Source of the DNA: Ferrimonas sp048263965 | GTDB taxonomy: Bacteria > Pseudomonadota > Gammaproteobacteria > Enterobacterales > Shewanellaceae | Direction: 5' to 3' | DNA: 64,000 bases | Assembly (NCBI RefSeq): GCF_048263965.1 | Contig: NZ_JBLXDO010000011.1 | Coordinates: forward strand, 62,001-126,000 | Shown here: positions 36,542 to 44,380 of the stretch, in pieces | Position numbering within the stretch: the stretch's first letter is position 1 | Layout of the letters: each line of letters begins with the position of its first letter | Notes under the pieces: model-generated | The model's database searches: none | What the model saw: the letters and a program-made list of their open reading frames with translations, nothing else | What the model was told of the DNA's origin: nothing | Translations under genes and position numbers: made by a program

Positions 36542-36566
36542 AGGCGGCCACCTGGCCGCCTTTTTT
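36542..36566 (+). terminator. Rho-independent terminator of purM-purN-nagD
   Basis: Stem AGGCGGCC/GGCCGCCT with loop ACCT followed by six T, 20 bases after the nagD stop. Confidence 0.92.
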
Positions 36567-36693
36567 AATCGGTTTTACTGTCACCTCGCCAAACAGAATT
36601 CCTTACAAATCACCCTTGTCGGCACAGGCAACTGAGGCGATGATAGGCTCGGACCAACTGAACAGCAGATTCAGTAATTAAGAAGGAAGAAAG

Positions 36694-38283
36694 ATGAAAT
36701 TAACCCTACTGGCGCCAGCCCTGCTGGTACTGGGCGCCTGCAGCCAGATCCCGGCCCAGCACACCGGCATCGACGAAACCCGGTTCCGCGCCGACATCAA
36801 GGAGCTGGCCTCCGATCGCTATCAGGGCCGTCAGCCGACGACAGAGGGGGAGACCCTGACCCTGGCCTACCTGGAAAAGCAGTTTCGCGCCATGGGCCTG
36901 GAGCCCGGCAATGGCGACTCCTACCTCCAGCCGGTCCCCATGGTCACCTACACCACAGAACCGGGTACCCAGCTGAGCCTGGGCGGCGAGCCGCTCTCCT
37001 TGCCGGAACAGGCGGTGCTCAACAGCTTCCATGATCGTCCCTCCCAGACCCTGTCCAACAGCGACATCGTCTTCGTTGGTTACGGCATCGATGCCCCCGA
37101 GTATGGCTGGAACGATTACCAGGGGCTGGACGTCACCGGAAAAACCGTGCTGATCCTGGTGAACGACCCGGGCTTTGCCACAGGCGACCCCGACCACTTC
37201 AAGGGCAGCACCATGACCTACTATGGCCGCTGGGATTACAAGTTCGCCGAGGCGGGCCGCAAGGGCGCCGCCGCCGCGCTGATCATCCACGACACCGAGC
37301 CAGCCTCCTACCCCTGGTCCGTCGTGGCCAACAGCTGGACCGGCCCGCAACTGGACCTGGCCGGCAGCGCCGACCCCCACCCGATGATGGAGGGATGGAT
37401 TCAGAAAGAGGTGGCCCAGAAACTGCTGGCGGCGGAAGGCAAGAACCTGGAGACGCTGATGGCCCGGGCGGCCCAGACGCCAGTTAACCTGTCGCTGAAT
37501 GCCCGCGCCGACGCCAGGCTGAATCAGAAGGTGGAATACGCCACCAGTCATAACGTGGTGGCCAAGCTGACCGGCAGTGAGCGTCCCGACGAGGTGGTGA
37601 GCTACACGGCCCACTGGGACCACATCGGTACCGATGGCGAGGAGATCTACAACGGTGCCCTGGACAACGCCACCGGCGTGGCCGGCATTCTGGAGATCGC
37701 CCGCCAGTTCGTCTCCGCGCCCAAGCCTCCCATGCGCACCGTGCAGTTTATCGCGGTCACAGGAGAGGAGCAGGGACTGTTGGGCTCACGCTACTACGTG
37801 GCCAACCCCACCGAATCTCTGAAGAAGACCGCCGGGGTGTTCAATCTGGACTCCACCAACGTCTATGGTGCGGTTAAGGAGTTCACCGTTATCGGCCTGG
37901 GACAGTCCCAGCTGGACGATTACCTCGGTGAGGCAGCGGCGGGTCAGCAGCGTACGCTGGCGCCGGAGCGCTACCCTGAAGCCGGCGGCTTCTTCCGCTC
38001 CGACCATTTCTCCTTTGTAAAGGAGGGAGTACCTGCGGTGTTTGCCGGGGGCGGCTCCACCCCCAAGAGCGAGGCTCTGGCTGAGTACCGCTCCAACATG
38101 CGCGAAGAGATGAAAGGATGCTATCACAACACCTGTGATATCTACCGGGAACACTGGAACCTCTCCGGCGCCGTGGAAGACATTGAGGTGTTCTACCGGG
38201 CCGGCAACGCCCTGGCCAACAGCGACCATTGGCCCGGATTCAACCAGGGCAGCGAGTTCCACTCTCTGCGCCCGGCAGGTTAA
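36694..38283 (+). CDS. M28-family metallopeptidase lipoprotein
   Basis: The 529-residue protein has a lipoprotein signal peptide with lipobox LGAC (Cys16) and an M28 aminopeptidase domain. The zinc-ligand motifs are present: the His-Asp of AHWDHIG (about 308-314), GALDNATG, the Glu-Glu pair in VTGEEQGLLG, an Asp in NLDSTNV, and the last His in FRSDHFSFVKEG. A PA-like insert probably occupies about residues 115-260. It likely trims N-terminal residues from peptides outside the inner membrane. A good AAGGAAG ribosome-binding site precedes the ATG. Substrate is not defined by sequence. Confidence 0.93.
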   Translation: MKLTLLAPALLVLGACSQIPAQHTGIDETRFRADIKELASDRYQGRQPTTEGETLTLAYLEKQFRAMGLEPGNGDSYLQPVPMVTYTTEPGTQLSLGGEPLSLPEQAVLNSFHDRPSQTLSNSDIVFVGYGIDAPEYGWNDYQGLDVTGKTVLILVNDPGFATGDPDHFKGSTMTYYGRWDYKFAEAGRKGAAAALIIHDTEPASYPWSVVANSWTGPQLDLAGSADPHPMMEGWIQKEVAQKLLAAEGKNLETLMARAAQTPVNLSLNARADARLNQKVEYATSHNVVAKLTGSERPDEVVSYTAHWDHIGTDGEEIYNGALDNATGVAGILEIARQFVSAPKPPMRTVQFIAVTGEEQGLLGSRYYVANPTESLKKTAGVFNLDSTNVYGAVKEFTVIGLGQSQLDDYLGEAAAGQQRTLAPERYPEAGGFFRSDHFSFVKEGVPAVFAGGGSTPKSEALAEYRSNMREEMKGCYHNTCDIYREHWNLSGAVEDIEVFYRAGNALANSDHWPGFNQGSEFHSLRPAG

Positions 38284-38330
38284 CCAGGGCCGCCAATGAC
38301 GGTGGCCAACAGAACGATTGAGGAACAACC

Positions 38331-39071
38331 ATGCTTAAGAAACTGCTGGCGTCCGTAGGTATCGGCGCCGCCAAGGTGGACACCCAGCTGCATCAGGATG
38401 TGATGATGCCCGGTCACCCCTTCTCCGCCACCATAGTGATCAAAGGCGGCGACGTAGACCAGGAGATCTCTGGGCTGTCTCTGACTCTGGTGACCGAAGC
38501 CAAGGCAGAGGTGGACGACTCCACCGTCTACCAGCATGTGGCTCTGGAAAGCTGGCGCCTGAGCGAAAAGATGACCATCGAAGCGGGCCAGACCTATGAG
38601 CTGCCCTTCGAGGCCGTGCTTCACCCGGAAACCCCCATCACCACGGTCGGCGGCCGCCGCAACCAGAGCAAGGTGTGGCTGCAGACCGGACTCGAGGTGG
38701 ATCTGGCCATCGATCCCTCCGACCGGGACATGCTGGCCGTGGCCCCCACCCCGGCGATGGAAACCCTGTTGGCCGCCATGGAGCAGGCCGGCTATCAGCT
38801 GCATAAAGCGGACGTCGAGCGCGGCCACCTCAACGGCGCCGGCTTCAGCTCCCAAAGTGGCGCGTACCAGGAGCTGGAATTTGTCCCCGACGGCATGAAC
38901 CTGTTCGGTGTGCGCGAAGTGGAGGTCTCCTTCGTCCCCCAGGGCAACCGCATGAATGCCCTGATAGAAGTGGACCGAGCCTTCCGTGGCGACAGCTACA
39001 AGAGCCTGAGCTGGGACGATGGCACCTCCCTGCCCACCCTGCTGGAACAGCTGAAGCGCACCATCGGCTGA
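38331..39071 (+). CDS. Spo0M-like (arrestin-fold) protein
   Basis: The 246-residue soluble protein matches the Spo0M family: MLKKLLASVGIGAAKVDTQL at the N-terminus, a beta-rich arrestin-like core (to about residue 135), and a C-terminal domain with GNRMNALIEVDR near 207-218. In Bacillus Spo0M affects sporulation, but the organism here shows no sign of sporulation; the family is common in proteobacteria with unknown role. It lies 47 bases behind the M28 gene, possibly co-transcribed. A hairpin without T run follows. Confidence 0.85.
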   Translation: MLKKLLASVGIGAAKVDTQLHQDVMMPGHPFSATIVIKGGDVDQEISGLSLTLVTEAKAEVDDSTVYQHVALESWRLSEKMTIEAGQTYELPFEAVLHPETPITTVGGRRNQSKVWLQTGLEVDLAIDPSDRDMLAVAPTPAMETLLAAMEQAGYQLHKADVERGHLNGAGFSSQSGAYQELEFVPDGMNLFGVREVEVSFVPQGNRMNALIEVDRAFRGDSYKSLSWDDGTSLPTLLEQLKRTIG

Positions 39072-39079
39072 GTCTTAAT

Positions 39080-39101
39080 GGCCGCGCCGACCGGCGCGGC
39101 C
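39080..39101 (+). terminator. GC-rich hairpin after the spo0M-like gene
   Basis: A perfect 9-bp stem GGCCGCGCC/GGCGCGGCC with loop GACC, starting 8 bases past the stop, lacks a T run, so termination is only possible, not shown. Confidence 0.5.
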
Positions 39102-39207
39102 GATTATCAATTCATTTACAGTGACTATACATGCAGTTGGCAAACGCGCCAAAGAGTGGCAATGTGGTCTGAGTCTGACCCTGTACCCACCACGGAGTGA
39201 ACCAACA

Positions 39208-40872
39208 ATGTGCAGTATCTTTGGTATCCTGGACCTGAAAACTCCAGCCTCCGAATTGCGTACCCTGGCACTGAGCCAGTCAAAAAAGATGCGTCATCGC
39301 GGCCCCGACTGGTCCGGAATCTACTGCGATGACCAGGCGATCCTGGTCCATGAGCGACTGGCCATCGTCGACATCGATAACGGTGCCCAGCCCCTCTACA
39401 GCAAAGAGGGTGATCTGGTGCTGGCGGTCAATGGCGAGATCTACAACCACAGAGAGCTGCGCCAGGAGCTGGAAGCGGAATATGAATTTCTGACCGGTTC
39501 CGACTGTGAGGTGATCCTCGCCCTGTATCGCAAGTACGGCGAACAGTTTCTCGATCGCCTCAACGGCATCTTTGCCTTCGTACTGTGGGACAAGGCCAAG
39601 CAACGCTACCTCATCGGTCGGGACCACATCGGCATCATCCCCCTCTACACTGGGTTCGACGCCTCAGGCAACTTCTACGTGGCCTCCGAGATGAAAGCCC
39701 TGGTGCCTCAATGTCGCCAGATAGAGGAGTTCCTTCCCGGGCGCTATCAGGCAAGCTGGCAGGAGGAGCCGGTGACCTACTACCAGCGCGACTGGCAACA
39801 GCACAGTGCCGTGGCAGACAACCCGGCGGACAGCGCCACTCTGCGCCAGGCTCTGGAAGAGGCGGTGAAGCGCCAGCTGATGTCGGACGTACCCTACGGC
39901 GTCCTGCTCTCCGGCGGTCTGGATTCCTCCATCACCTCGGCCCTGGCAAAGAAATACGCCGCCCGCCGCATCGAAGAGGATGAGGCCAGCCCCGCCTGGT
40001 GGCCACAGTTGCACTCCTTCGCCGTCGGCCTCGAGGGATCGCCGGACCTGGCCGCTGCCGCCGAGGTGGCCGCCCACATCGGTACCGTTCATCACCAGGT
40101 CACCTTTACCATTCAGGAGGGGATTGACGCCCTGACCGACGTCATCTACCACCTGGAGACCTACGACGTCACCACCATCCGCGCCTCCACCCCCATGTAC
40201 CTGATGGCCAGAAAGATCAAAGCCATGGGGATCAAGATGGTGCTCTCAGGTGAAGGGGCCGACGAACTGTTCGGCGGCTACCTCTACTTCCATAAGGCCC
40301 CCAGTGCCCAGGCCTTTCACGAAGAGTTGGTGCGCAAGATCCACAAACTGCACCAGTTCGACTGCCTGCGGGCCAACAAGGCGATGGCCGCCTGGGGCAT
40401 CGAAGCCCGGGTGCCCTTCCTGGACAAGGAGTTTGTGGATGTGGCGATGCGCCAGAACCCCACCACCAAGACCATTACCGGTGGGCGCATTGAGAAACAG
40501 ATTCTGCGGGAGGCCTTTGCCCACTATCTGCCGGAGTCCGTCGCCTGGCGTCAGAAGGAGCAGTTCAGTGACGGTGTCGGCTACTCCTGGATCGACACCC
40601 TCAAGGAGCACGCCGAAGCCCAGGTGAGCGACCAGGATCTGCAAAACGCCCACTTCCGCTTCCCGGTCAACACCCCGGACACCAAAGAGGGGTATTTCTA
40701 CCGTACCCTGTTCGAGCAGCATTTCCCCGGCGAGGCCTCTGCCCGCTGTGTACCCGGCGGCAAGTCCGTCGCCTGCTCTACCCCCGAGGCCCTGGCCTGG
40801 GACAAGAGCTTTTCCGCCATGGCCGACCCTTCAGGTCGCGCCGTTGCCAATGTACATAAAGACGCTTACTAG
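39208..40872 (+). CDS. asnB: Asparagine synthetase B (glutamine-hydrolysing)
   Basis: The 554-residue enzyme starts MCSIFGIL, so that Cys2 becomes the glutaminase nucleophile after Met removal. It has the class-II amidotransferase domain (MRHRGPDWSG, VNGEIYNHRELR) and the synthetase domain with the PP-loop VLLSGGLDSSI (about residues 231-241). The length equals E. coli AsnB (554). It makes asparagine from aspartate, glutamine and ATP. The ATG was selected because an upstream in-frame extension would put residues before Cys2. A strong terminator follows. Confidence 0.97.
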   Translation: MCSIFGILDLKTPASELRTLALSQSKKMRHRGPDWSGIYCDDQAILVHERLAIVDIDNGAQPLYSKEGDLVLAVNGEIYNHRELRQELEAEYEFLTGSDCEVILALYRKYGEQFLDRLNGIFAFVLWDKAKQRYLIGRDHIGIIPLYTGFDASGNFYVASEMKALVPQCRQIEEFLPGRYQASWQEEPVTYYQRDWQQHSAVADNPADSATLRQALEEAVKRQLMSDVPYGVLLSGGLDSSITSALAKKYAARRIEEDEASPAWWPQLHSFAVGLEGSPDLAAAAEVAAHIGTVHHQVTFTIQEGIDALTDVIYHLETYDVTTIRASTPMYLMARKIKAMGIKMVLSGEGADELFGGYLYFHKAPSAQAFHEELVRKIHKLHQFDCLRANKAMAAWGIEARVPFLDKEFVDVAMRQNPTTKTITGGRIEKQILREAFAHYLPESVAWRQKEQFSDGVGYSWIDTLKEHAEAQVSDQDLQNAHFRFPVNTPDTKEGYFYRTLFEQHFPGEASARCVPGGKSVACSTPEALAWDKSFSAMADPSGRAVANVHKDAY

Positions 40873-40878
40873 TCACTT

Positions 40879-40903
40879 GGGGGCTTCGGCCCCCTTTTTT
40901 TTT
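40879..40903 (+). terminator. Rho-independent terminator of asnB
   Basis: Stem GGGGGC/GCCCCC with a stable TTCG tetraloop and nine T, six bases after the asnB stop. Confidence 0.95.
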
Positions 40904-41102
40904 CTCCCGCCAGGTCGACGATCCCCCCGAATTCCTCCGTTCAACGCAAAATTTTTATTAACCAACATTTCAATACCTTGCCCGAAATACGCGCGCAAAC
41001 GCCCGCGCTTCCCGGGTTCGGCGGTTTAAAGGAAGCCGGGATTTTGCTACATTTTTGTCACTTTTTGGGATCTCACCAGTTTCTGCCTGTGCCAGGACCA
41101 TA

Positions 41103-42623
41103 ATGATTCAAATAAGATGGCAGCTCGGACGCTACATTCGTCATGGATGGCGATGGTTTATTCTGATTCAGTTGATCTGTCTGCTGGGGGTGGCCATGGC
41201 GGGCAGCCTCGCCCTAAGCGAACGGCTGAATGATCGGGCAGAGGAGGTGGTCGTGGCCACCGACAGCTTCCTGAATCGCGGCATTGACGCCCTGACCACC
41301 CTGGGCCATGAGCTGGCTCCCGGCGCCTGTGACGCCACTGCAGAATTTCGACTCACCGAAGCGGCCATCCACTCCGATGTATTCGACCACTTTGCCTATC
41401 TCAGCAACGAGGGAGGCTACTGCCGCAGTGCCACCAATCCACTCTATCCGGTTCAGGTTGGTCAGCTGATCTCGACCCATCCAGGGCCCCTGTGGCTCTC
41501 CTTCGATGACAGCACCCTGACCCCCTACCAACTGTTCGTGCTGGAACAGGCTCCGGGGCGCTACCTTATTGGCGTAGCCAAATCCTCCCACCTGCTGGAT
41601 CGGTTGGTGACCCCCAGGGACAGGAACTTCATCAGGCGCCTCCAGATTCAGGTGGACCAGCGGCTGTTCTACACCAGGGATAACCTGACTCAGGTGCCCT
41701 GGCTCAGCCTGCAAACCAGCCTGGCCCAGGGTAAAGTCAGGGTGCAGATGATGGCCCTGCTGTTCAGCGGCGATCACTGGCGCCGCTGGCTTACCTACAG
41801 CCTGCCCCTCTCCCTGGCCCTGGGCGTACTCCTGCCGGTACTGATGATTCGGCGCCGCAGCCATCAGGGCGTCTTGGTGGATGATCTGACCATGGCGCTG
41901 CGCCGCGGCGAGATTGGCCCGGTGTTCCAGCCCATAGTCCACGGCGGCAATGGCCGGGTAAAGGGGTTCGAGATGATGGCCCGCTGGACCCACCCGACCC
42001 TGGGAATGATCACCCCAGACACCTTCATTCCGATGATGGAGCAGCACGGTCTGCTGGACAGGCTGCTGCTCTCCCTGGCGGACCAGGCCCGTGGCAAGCT
42101 GCCCAGCACCGCCTACCTGAGCATCAACCTCTCAGGAGAGCAGCTCACCCAGGGGCTTAGGGATCCGCTGAGCTTCCTGCTGGAGATCTGTCACCGTCTG
42201 GGAATAGGCCCGGACAGGCTGATGGTGGAGATCACCGAGCGTCACGCCCTGGATTATGACTGCCCGCAACTGCAGGAAACCCTGGCCATCTTGCGTCACG
42301 CCGGCTTCAAACTGGCTTTCGATGACTTCGGTACCGGCCACAACGGCATCGCCTGCCTGCGCACCTTCTCGCCGGATGTGATCAAGATAGACAAGAGCTA
42401 TGTGCACACCGTCAGCGGCGAAGCGATCCAGAAGCCAGTACTGGATGCCATCATCCAGTTGGCCCGCAAGATGAAGGTGGAGGTGATCGCCGAGGGCGTG
42501 GAGACCGACGCCCAACGTCTTTTCCTGCTGGAGCGAGGCGTGACCAGTATGCAGGGCTACCTGTTTGGAAGGCCGACCCACTGGCATGACAGCTGCCCTC
42601 AGCCCCAGCCAGCCATCGCCTGA
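41103..42623 (+). CDS. CSS-motif EAL-domain c-di-GMP phosphodiesterase (paralogue 1)
   Basis: The 506-residue protein has a basic N-terminus (RWQLGRYIRHGWRW), a membrane helix at about 18-38, a periplasmic CSS-motif domain with Cys76 and Cys107, a second helix at about 226-246, and a cytoplasmic EAL domain from about 262. The EAL signature reads FEMMARW; other catalytic positions are present (NLSGEQL, VEITERHALD, DDFGTGHNG, IDKSYV, IAEGVET), so activity is plausible. In E. coli PdeC-type proteins the periplasmic cysteines sense redox state and control c-di-GMP hydrolysis. The ATG after CAGGA gives the same N-terminal start as its paralogue at 47615. It ends at a bidirectional terminator. Confidence 0.9.
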   Translation: MIQIRWQLGRYIRHGWRWFILIQLICLLGVAMAGSLALSERLNDRAEEVVVATDSFLNRGIDALTTLGHELAPGACDATAEFRLTEAAIHSDVFDHFAYLSNEGGYCRSATNPLYPVQVGQLISTHPGPLWLSFDDSTLTPYQLFVLEQAPGRYLIGVAKSSHLLDRLVTPRDRNFIRRLQIQVDQRLFYTRDNLTQVPWLSLQTSLAQGKVRVQMMALLFSGDHWRRWLTYSLPLSLALGVLLPVLMIRRRSHQGVLVDDLTMALRRGEIGPVFQPIVHGGNGRVKGFEMMARWTHPTLGMITPDTFIPMMEQHGLLDRLLLSLADQARGKLPSTAYLSINLSGEQLTQGLRDPLSFLLEICHRLGIGPDRLMVEITERHALDYDCPQLQETLAILRHAGFKLAFDDFGTGHNGIACLRTFSPDVIKIDKSYVHTVSGEAIQKPVLDAIIQLARKMKVEVIAEGVETDAQRLFLLERGVTSMQGYLFGRPTHWHDSCPQPQPAIA

Positions 42624-42641
42624 GGCGTCATTGAGACAGAT

Positions 42642-42675
42642 AAAAAAAGGAGGACTCATTCGAGTCCTCCTTCAC
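42642..42675. terminator. Bidirectional terminator between paralogue 1 and the porin gene
   Basis: A perfect 11-bp stem AAGGAGGACTC/GAGTCCTCCTT with loop ATTC has seven A upstream (T run on the minus strand for the porin). The plus-strand T run is weak. Confidence 0.85.
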
Positions 42676-42703
42676 TTTGTGCTCCATTACAGGGGCAGGA
42701 TGT

Positions 42704-43888
42704 TTAGAAACTGGCGCTGGCCCATACCCACAGCTTGTCGGTGTCCACCTTGATGTCACCGGCATCGTACATGGCGTACTTCACACCCAGGGTGTAGTTC
42801 TTGGCCACCTTGGTGGTGTAGCTCAGGTCGATTTCGCTACCGAAGTCGTCACCGGCTACGCTTTCGTCGGCGCTGAAGTCGTGATAAACAGCAGCGAATT
42901 TGCCGCCCAGAGCCTTACCGGATACGCCGGCGTACAGATCAACCAGACCGGCATCCGGGGTAGTCAGGAACATGTCGGCCCAGCCGTTGAACTTGTGCAG
43001 GGTCGCCAGAGGAGTGGCGAAGCCGTACTGGCCGTTGTCGGAACCCAGAACCTCGTAGCCCAGCTTGGCAGTCACGCCGCCGAAGGTGGCGGCACCCTCG
43101 ATCAGGTAGTAATCCGCCTCGAAGTCGTTGGCCTTGTTTTCCTGAGTGGCGTACTCCAGCTGATATTTAACAGGAGTGTTGGCCAGCTTGGCGCCACCGG
43201 CGAAGCGAACACCATAGGTGTCGATGCCGTTGGTGGTGTTGTTATCCACTTCCAGCAGGTAGGCGTAGGCGCTCAGCTTGCCGAAGCCAGTCTTGTAGCC
43301 AACGTTGATCAGGTGGTCCTTGGAATCCACGTCCTTCTCTTCGGCGAAGATACGGTTACGCTGGTTGATGTAGACGTAGTTCAGGGACAGGTCCTTGGCA
43401 GGGGTCAGCAACAGGTTGACCGCATCGAAGGTCTGGCGGTCCTGACGCCAGCCAACGTGGCCAACGAAACGGTGGTTGTCCATGGTCACAACCTGACGAC
43501 CCAGGGTACCCTTGAACATGCCGCGCTGATAACGCAGGAAAGCCTGATCCAGCTCGGTGGTGTTAGGATCGGCGATGACGGAGTAGTCGGGATTGTTGCC
43601 AATCTTGTCGTTGTAGTCGTTGATGCCGAAGGCATCGCGGGAGTCTTCAAACTCAACCAGAGCAGACAGCCCCTGGTAAGCAGCGGTCTCCAGAGTCAGG
43701 CGAGTGCGCAGGGTCAGGGCGTCGGCGTCTTTCAGAGCGTTGTCCTGGCTGACATTTTCGTAGCGCAGACGGGCATCCAGCTTAACGGAGCCTTCAGCAA
43801 CCGCGTCGGCGATGGACGCGGGCTCGGCTGCCACGGCGGCAGAGGAAAGGGCCAGGGCAGTTACGGTGGCCAGGTAGCGTAGTTTCAT
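42704..43888 (-). CDS. Outer-membrane porin-like beta-barrel protein
   Basis: The 394-residue protein has a signal peptide (about residues 1-21, cleaved near AVAAEPAS) and a single barrel with regular amphipathic strands and many Tyr/Phe/Asp-rich turns (VKLDARLRYENVSQDNAL, then LNYVYINQRNR and LGVKYAMYDAGDIKVDTDK), ending in Phe. It looks like an alginate-export/porin-type barrel; the substrate is unknown. The ATG at 43888 follows AGGAGA at good spacing. It lies 64 bases downstream of napB on the same strand, with a hairpin terminator between, so it may be partly or fully separate from the nap transcript. Confidence 0.85.
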   Translation of the reverse strand: MKLRYLATVTALALSSAAVAAEPASIADAVAEGSVKLDARLRYENVSQDNALKDADALTLRTRLTLETAAYQGLSALVEFEDSRDAFGINDYNDKIGNNPDYSVIADPNTTELDQAFLRYQRGMFKGTLGRQVVTMDNHRFVGHVGWRQDRQTFDAVNLLLTPAKDLSLNYVYINQRNRIFAEEKDVDSKDHLINVGYKTGFGKLSAYAYLLEVDNNTTNGIDTYGVRFAGGAKLANTPVKYQLEYATQENKANDFEADYYLIEGAATFGGVTAKLGYEVLGSDNGQYGFATPLATLHKFNGWADMFLTTPDAGLVDLYAGVSGKALGGKFAAVYHDFSADESVAGDDFGSEIDLSYTTKVAKNYTLGVKYAMYDAGDIKVDTDKLWVWASASF

Positions 43889-43907
43889 TGTCGTCTCCTG
43901 TTTTGAC

Positions 43908-43932
43908 AAAACGCGGGGCGGTGGGCCGCCCC
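43908..43932 (-). terminator. Terminator or attenuator between napB and the porin gene
   Basis: On the minus strand stem GGGGCGG/CCGCCCC with loop CCCA is followed by GCGTTTTG, a short T run, 20 bases past the napB stop. Confidence 0.65.
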
Positions 43933-43952
43933 GTCTTTATTATTTTTGGGTG

Positions 43953-44336
43953 TTACTGGTTGGCGAGAGTGCCAACGTTGTCGGCCTGAGGCACGTGGCA
44001 AGCTTTACACTGATACAGCTGACCCTTCAGCTTGCCATTGTCGGTGTGGCTGACTGGCAGGGTTTGCTTCTTGGGCTTGTGGCAGCTCATGCAGCCATTG
44101 CGCTTCAGGGTGATTGGGTAGGTCGCCTTATGAGGGATCAGCGGCGGCTGGCCGGCAAACACCTCATCCACAACCTGCTTCTTGGGATAGTTGGCGATAG
44201 GCGCGGCGGGCACCTGGGTGTCTACCGCAACCTCTCCGCGACGGGACTCAGCGGTGTTCTGAGCCTCCTCGGCGGCATTCATTTGACATCCGGCCACGAT
44301 CAGGGCCGCTGCTACCATAAGAATTTTTGCTTTCAT
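43953..44336 (-). CDS. napB: Periplasmic nitrate reductase di-haem cytochrome c subunit
   Basis: The 127-residue protein has two CxxCH haem sites, CMSCH (residues 82-86) and CKACH (110-114), with candidate distal His ligands at 69 and 97, as in NapB. It passes electrons to NapA. The start MKAKILMVAAAL at 44336 is supported by GGAGA five bases upstream. Unusually, the signal peptide ends in the lipobox VAGC (Cys17) followed by Gln, which predicts an outer-membrane-directed lipoprotein rather than a soluble NapB. It is the third gene of the napDAB cluster. Confidence 0.93.
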   Translation of the reverse strand: MKAKILMVAAALIVAGCQMNAAEEAQNTAESRRGEVAVDTQVPAAPIANYPKKQVVDEVFAGQPPLIPHKATYPITLKRNGCMSCHKPKKQTLPVSHTDNGKLKGQLYQCKACHVPQADNVGTLANQ

Positions 44337-44348
44337 TGGTCTCTCCAT

Positions 44349-44369
44349 AGGGGCCGACGAACGGCCCCT
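44349..44369 (-). other. Stable hairpin between napA and napB
   Basis: On the minus strand the 8-bp stem AGGGGCCG/CGGCCCCT with a 5-base loop begins 12 bases after the napA stop and ends just before the napB ribosome-binding site. There is no T run, so an mRNA-processing or stabilising role is more likely than termination. Confidence 0.5.
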
Positions 44370-44380
44370 TCCCTAATCGA

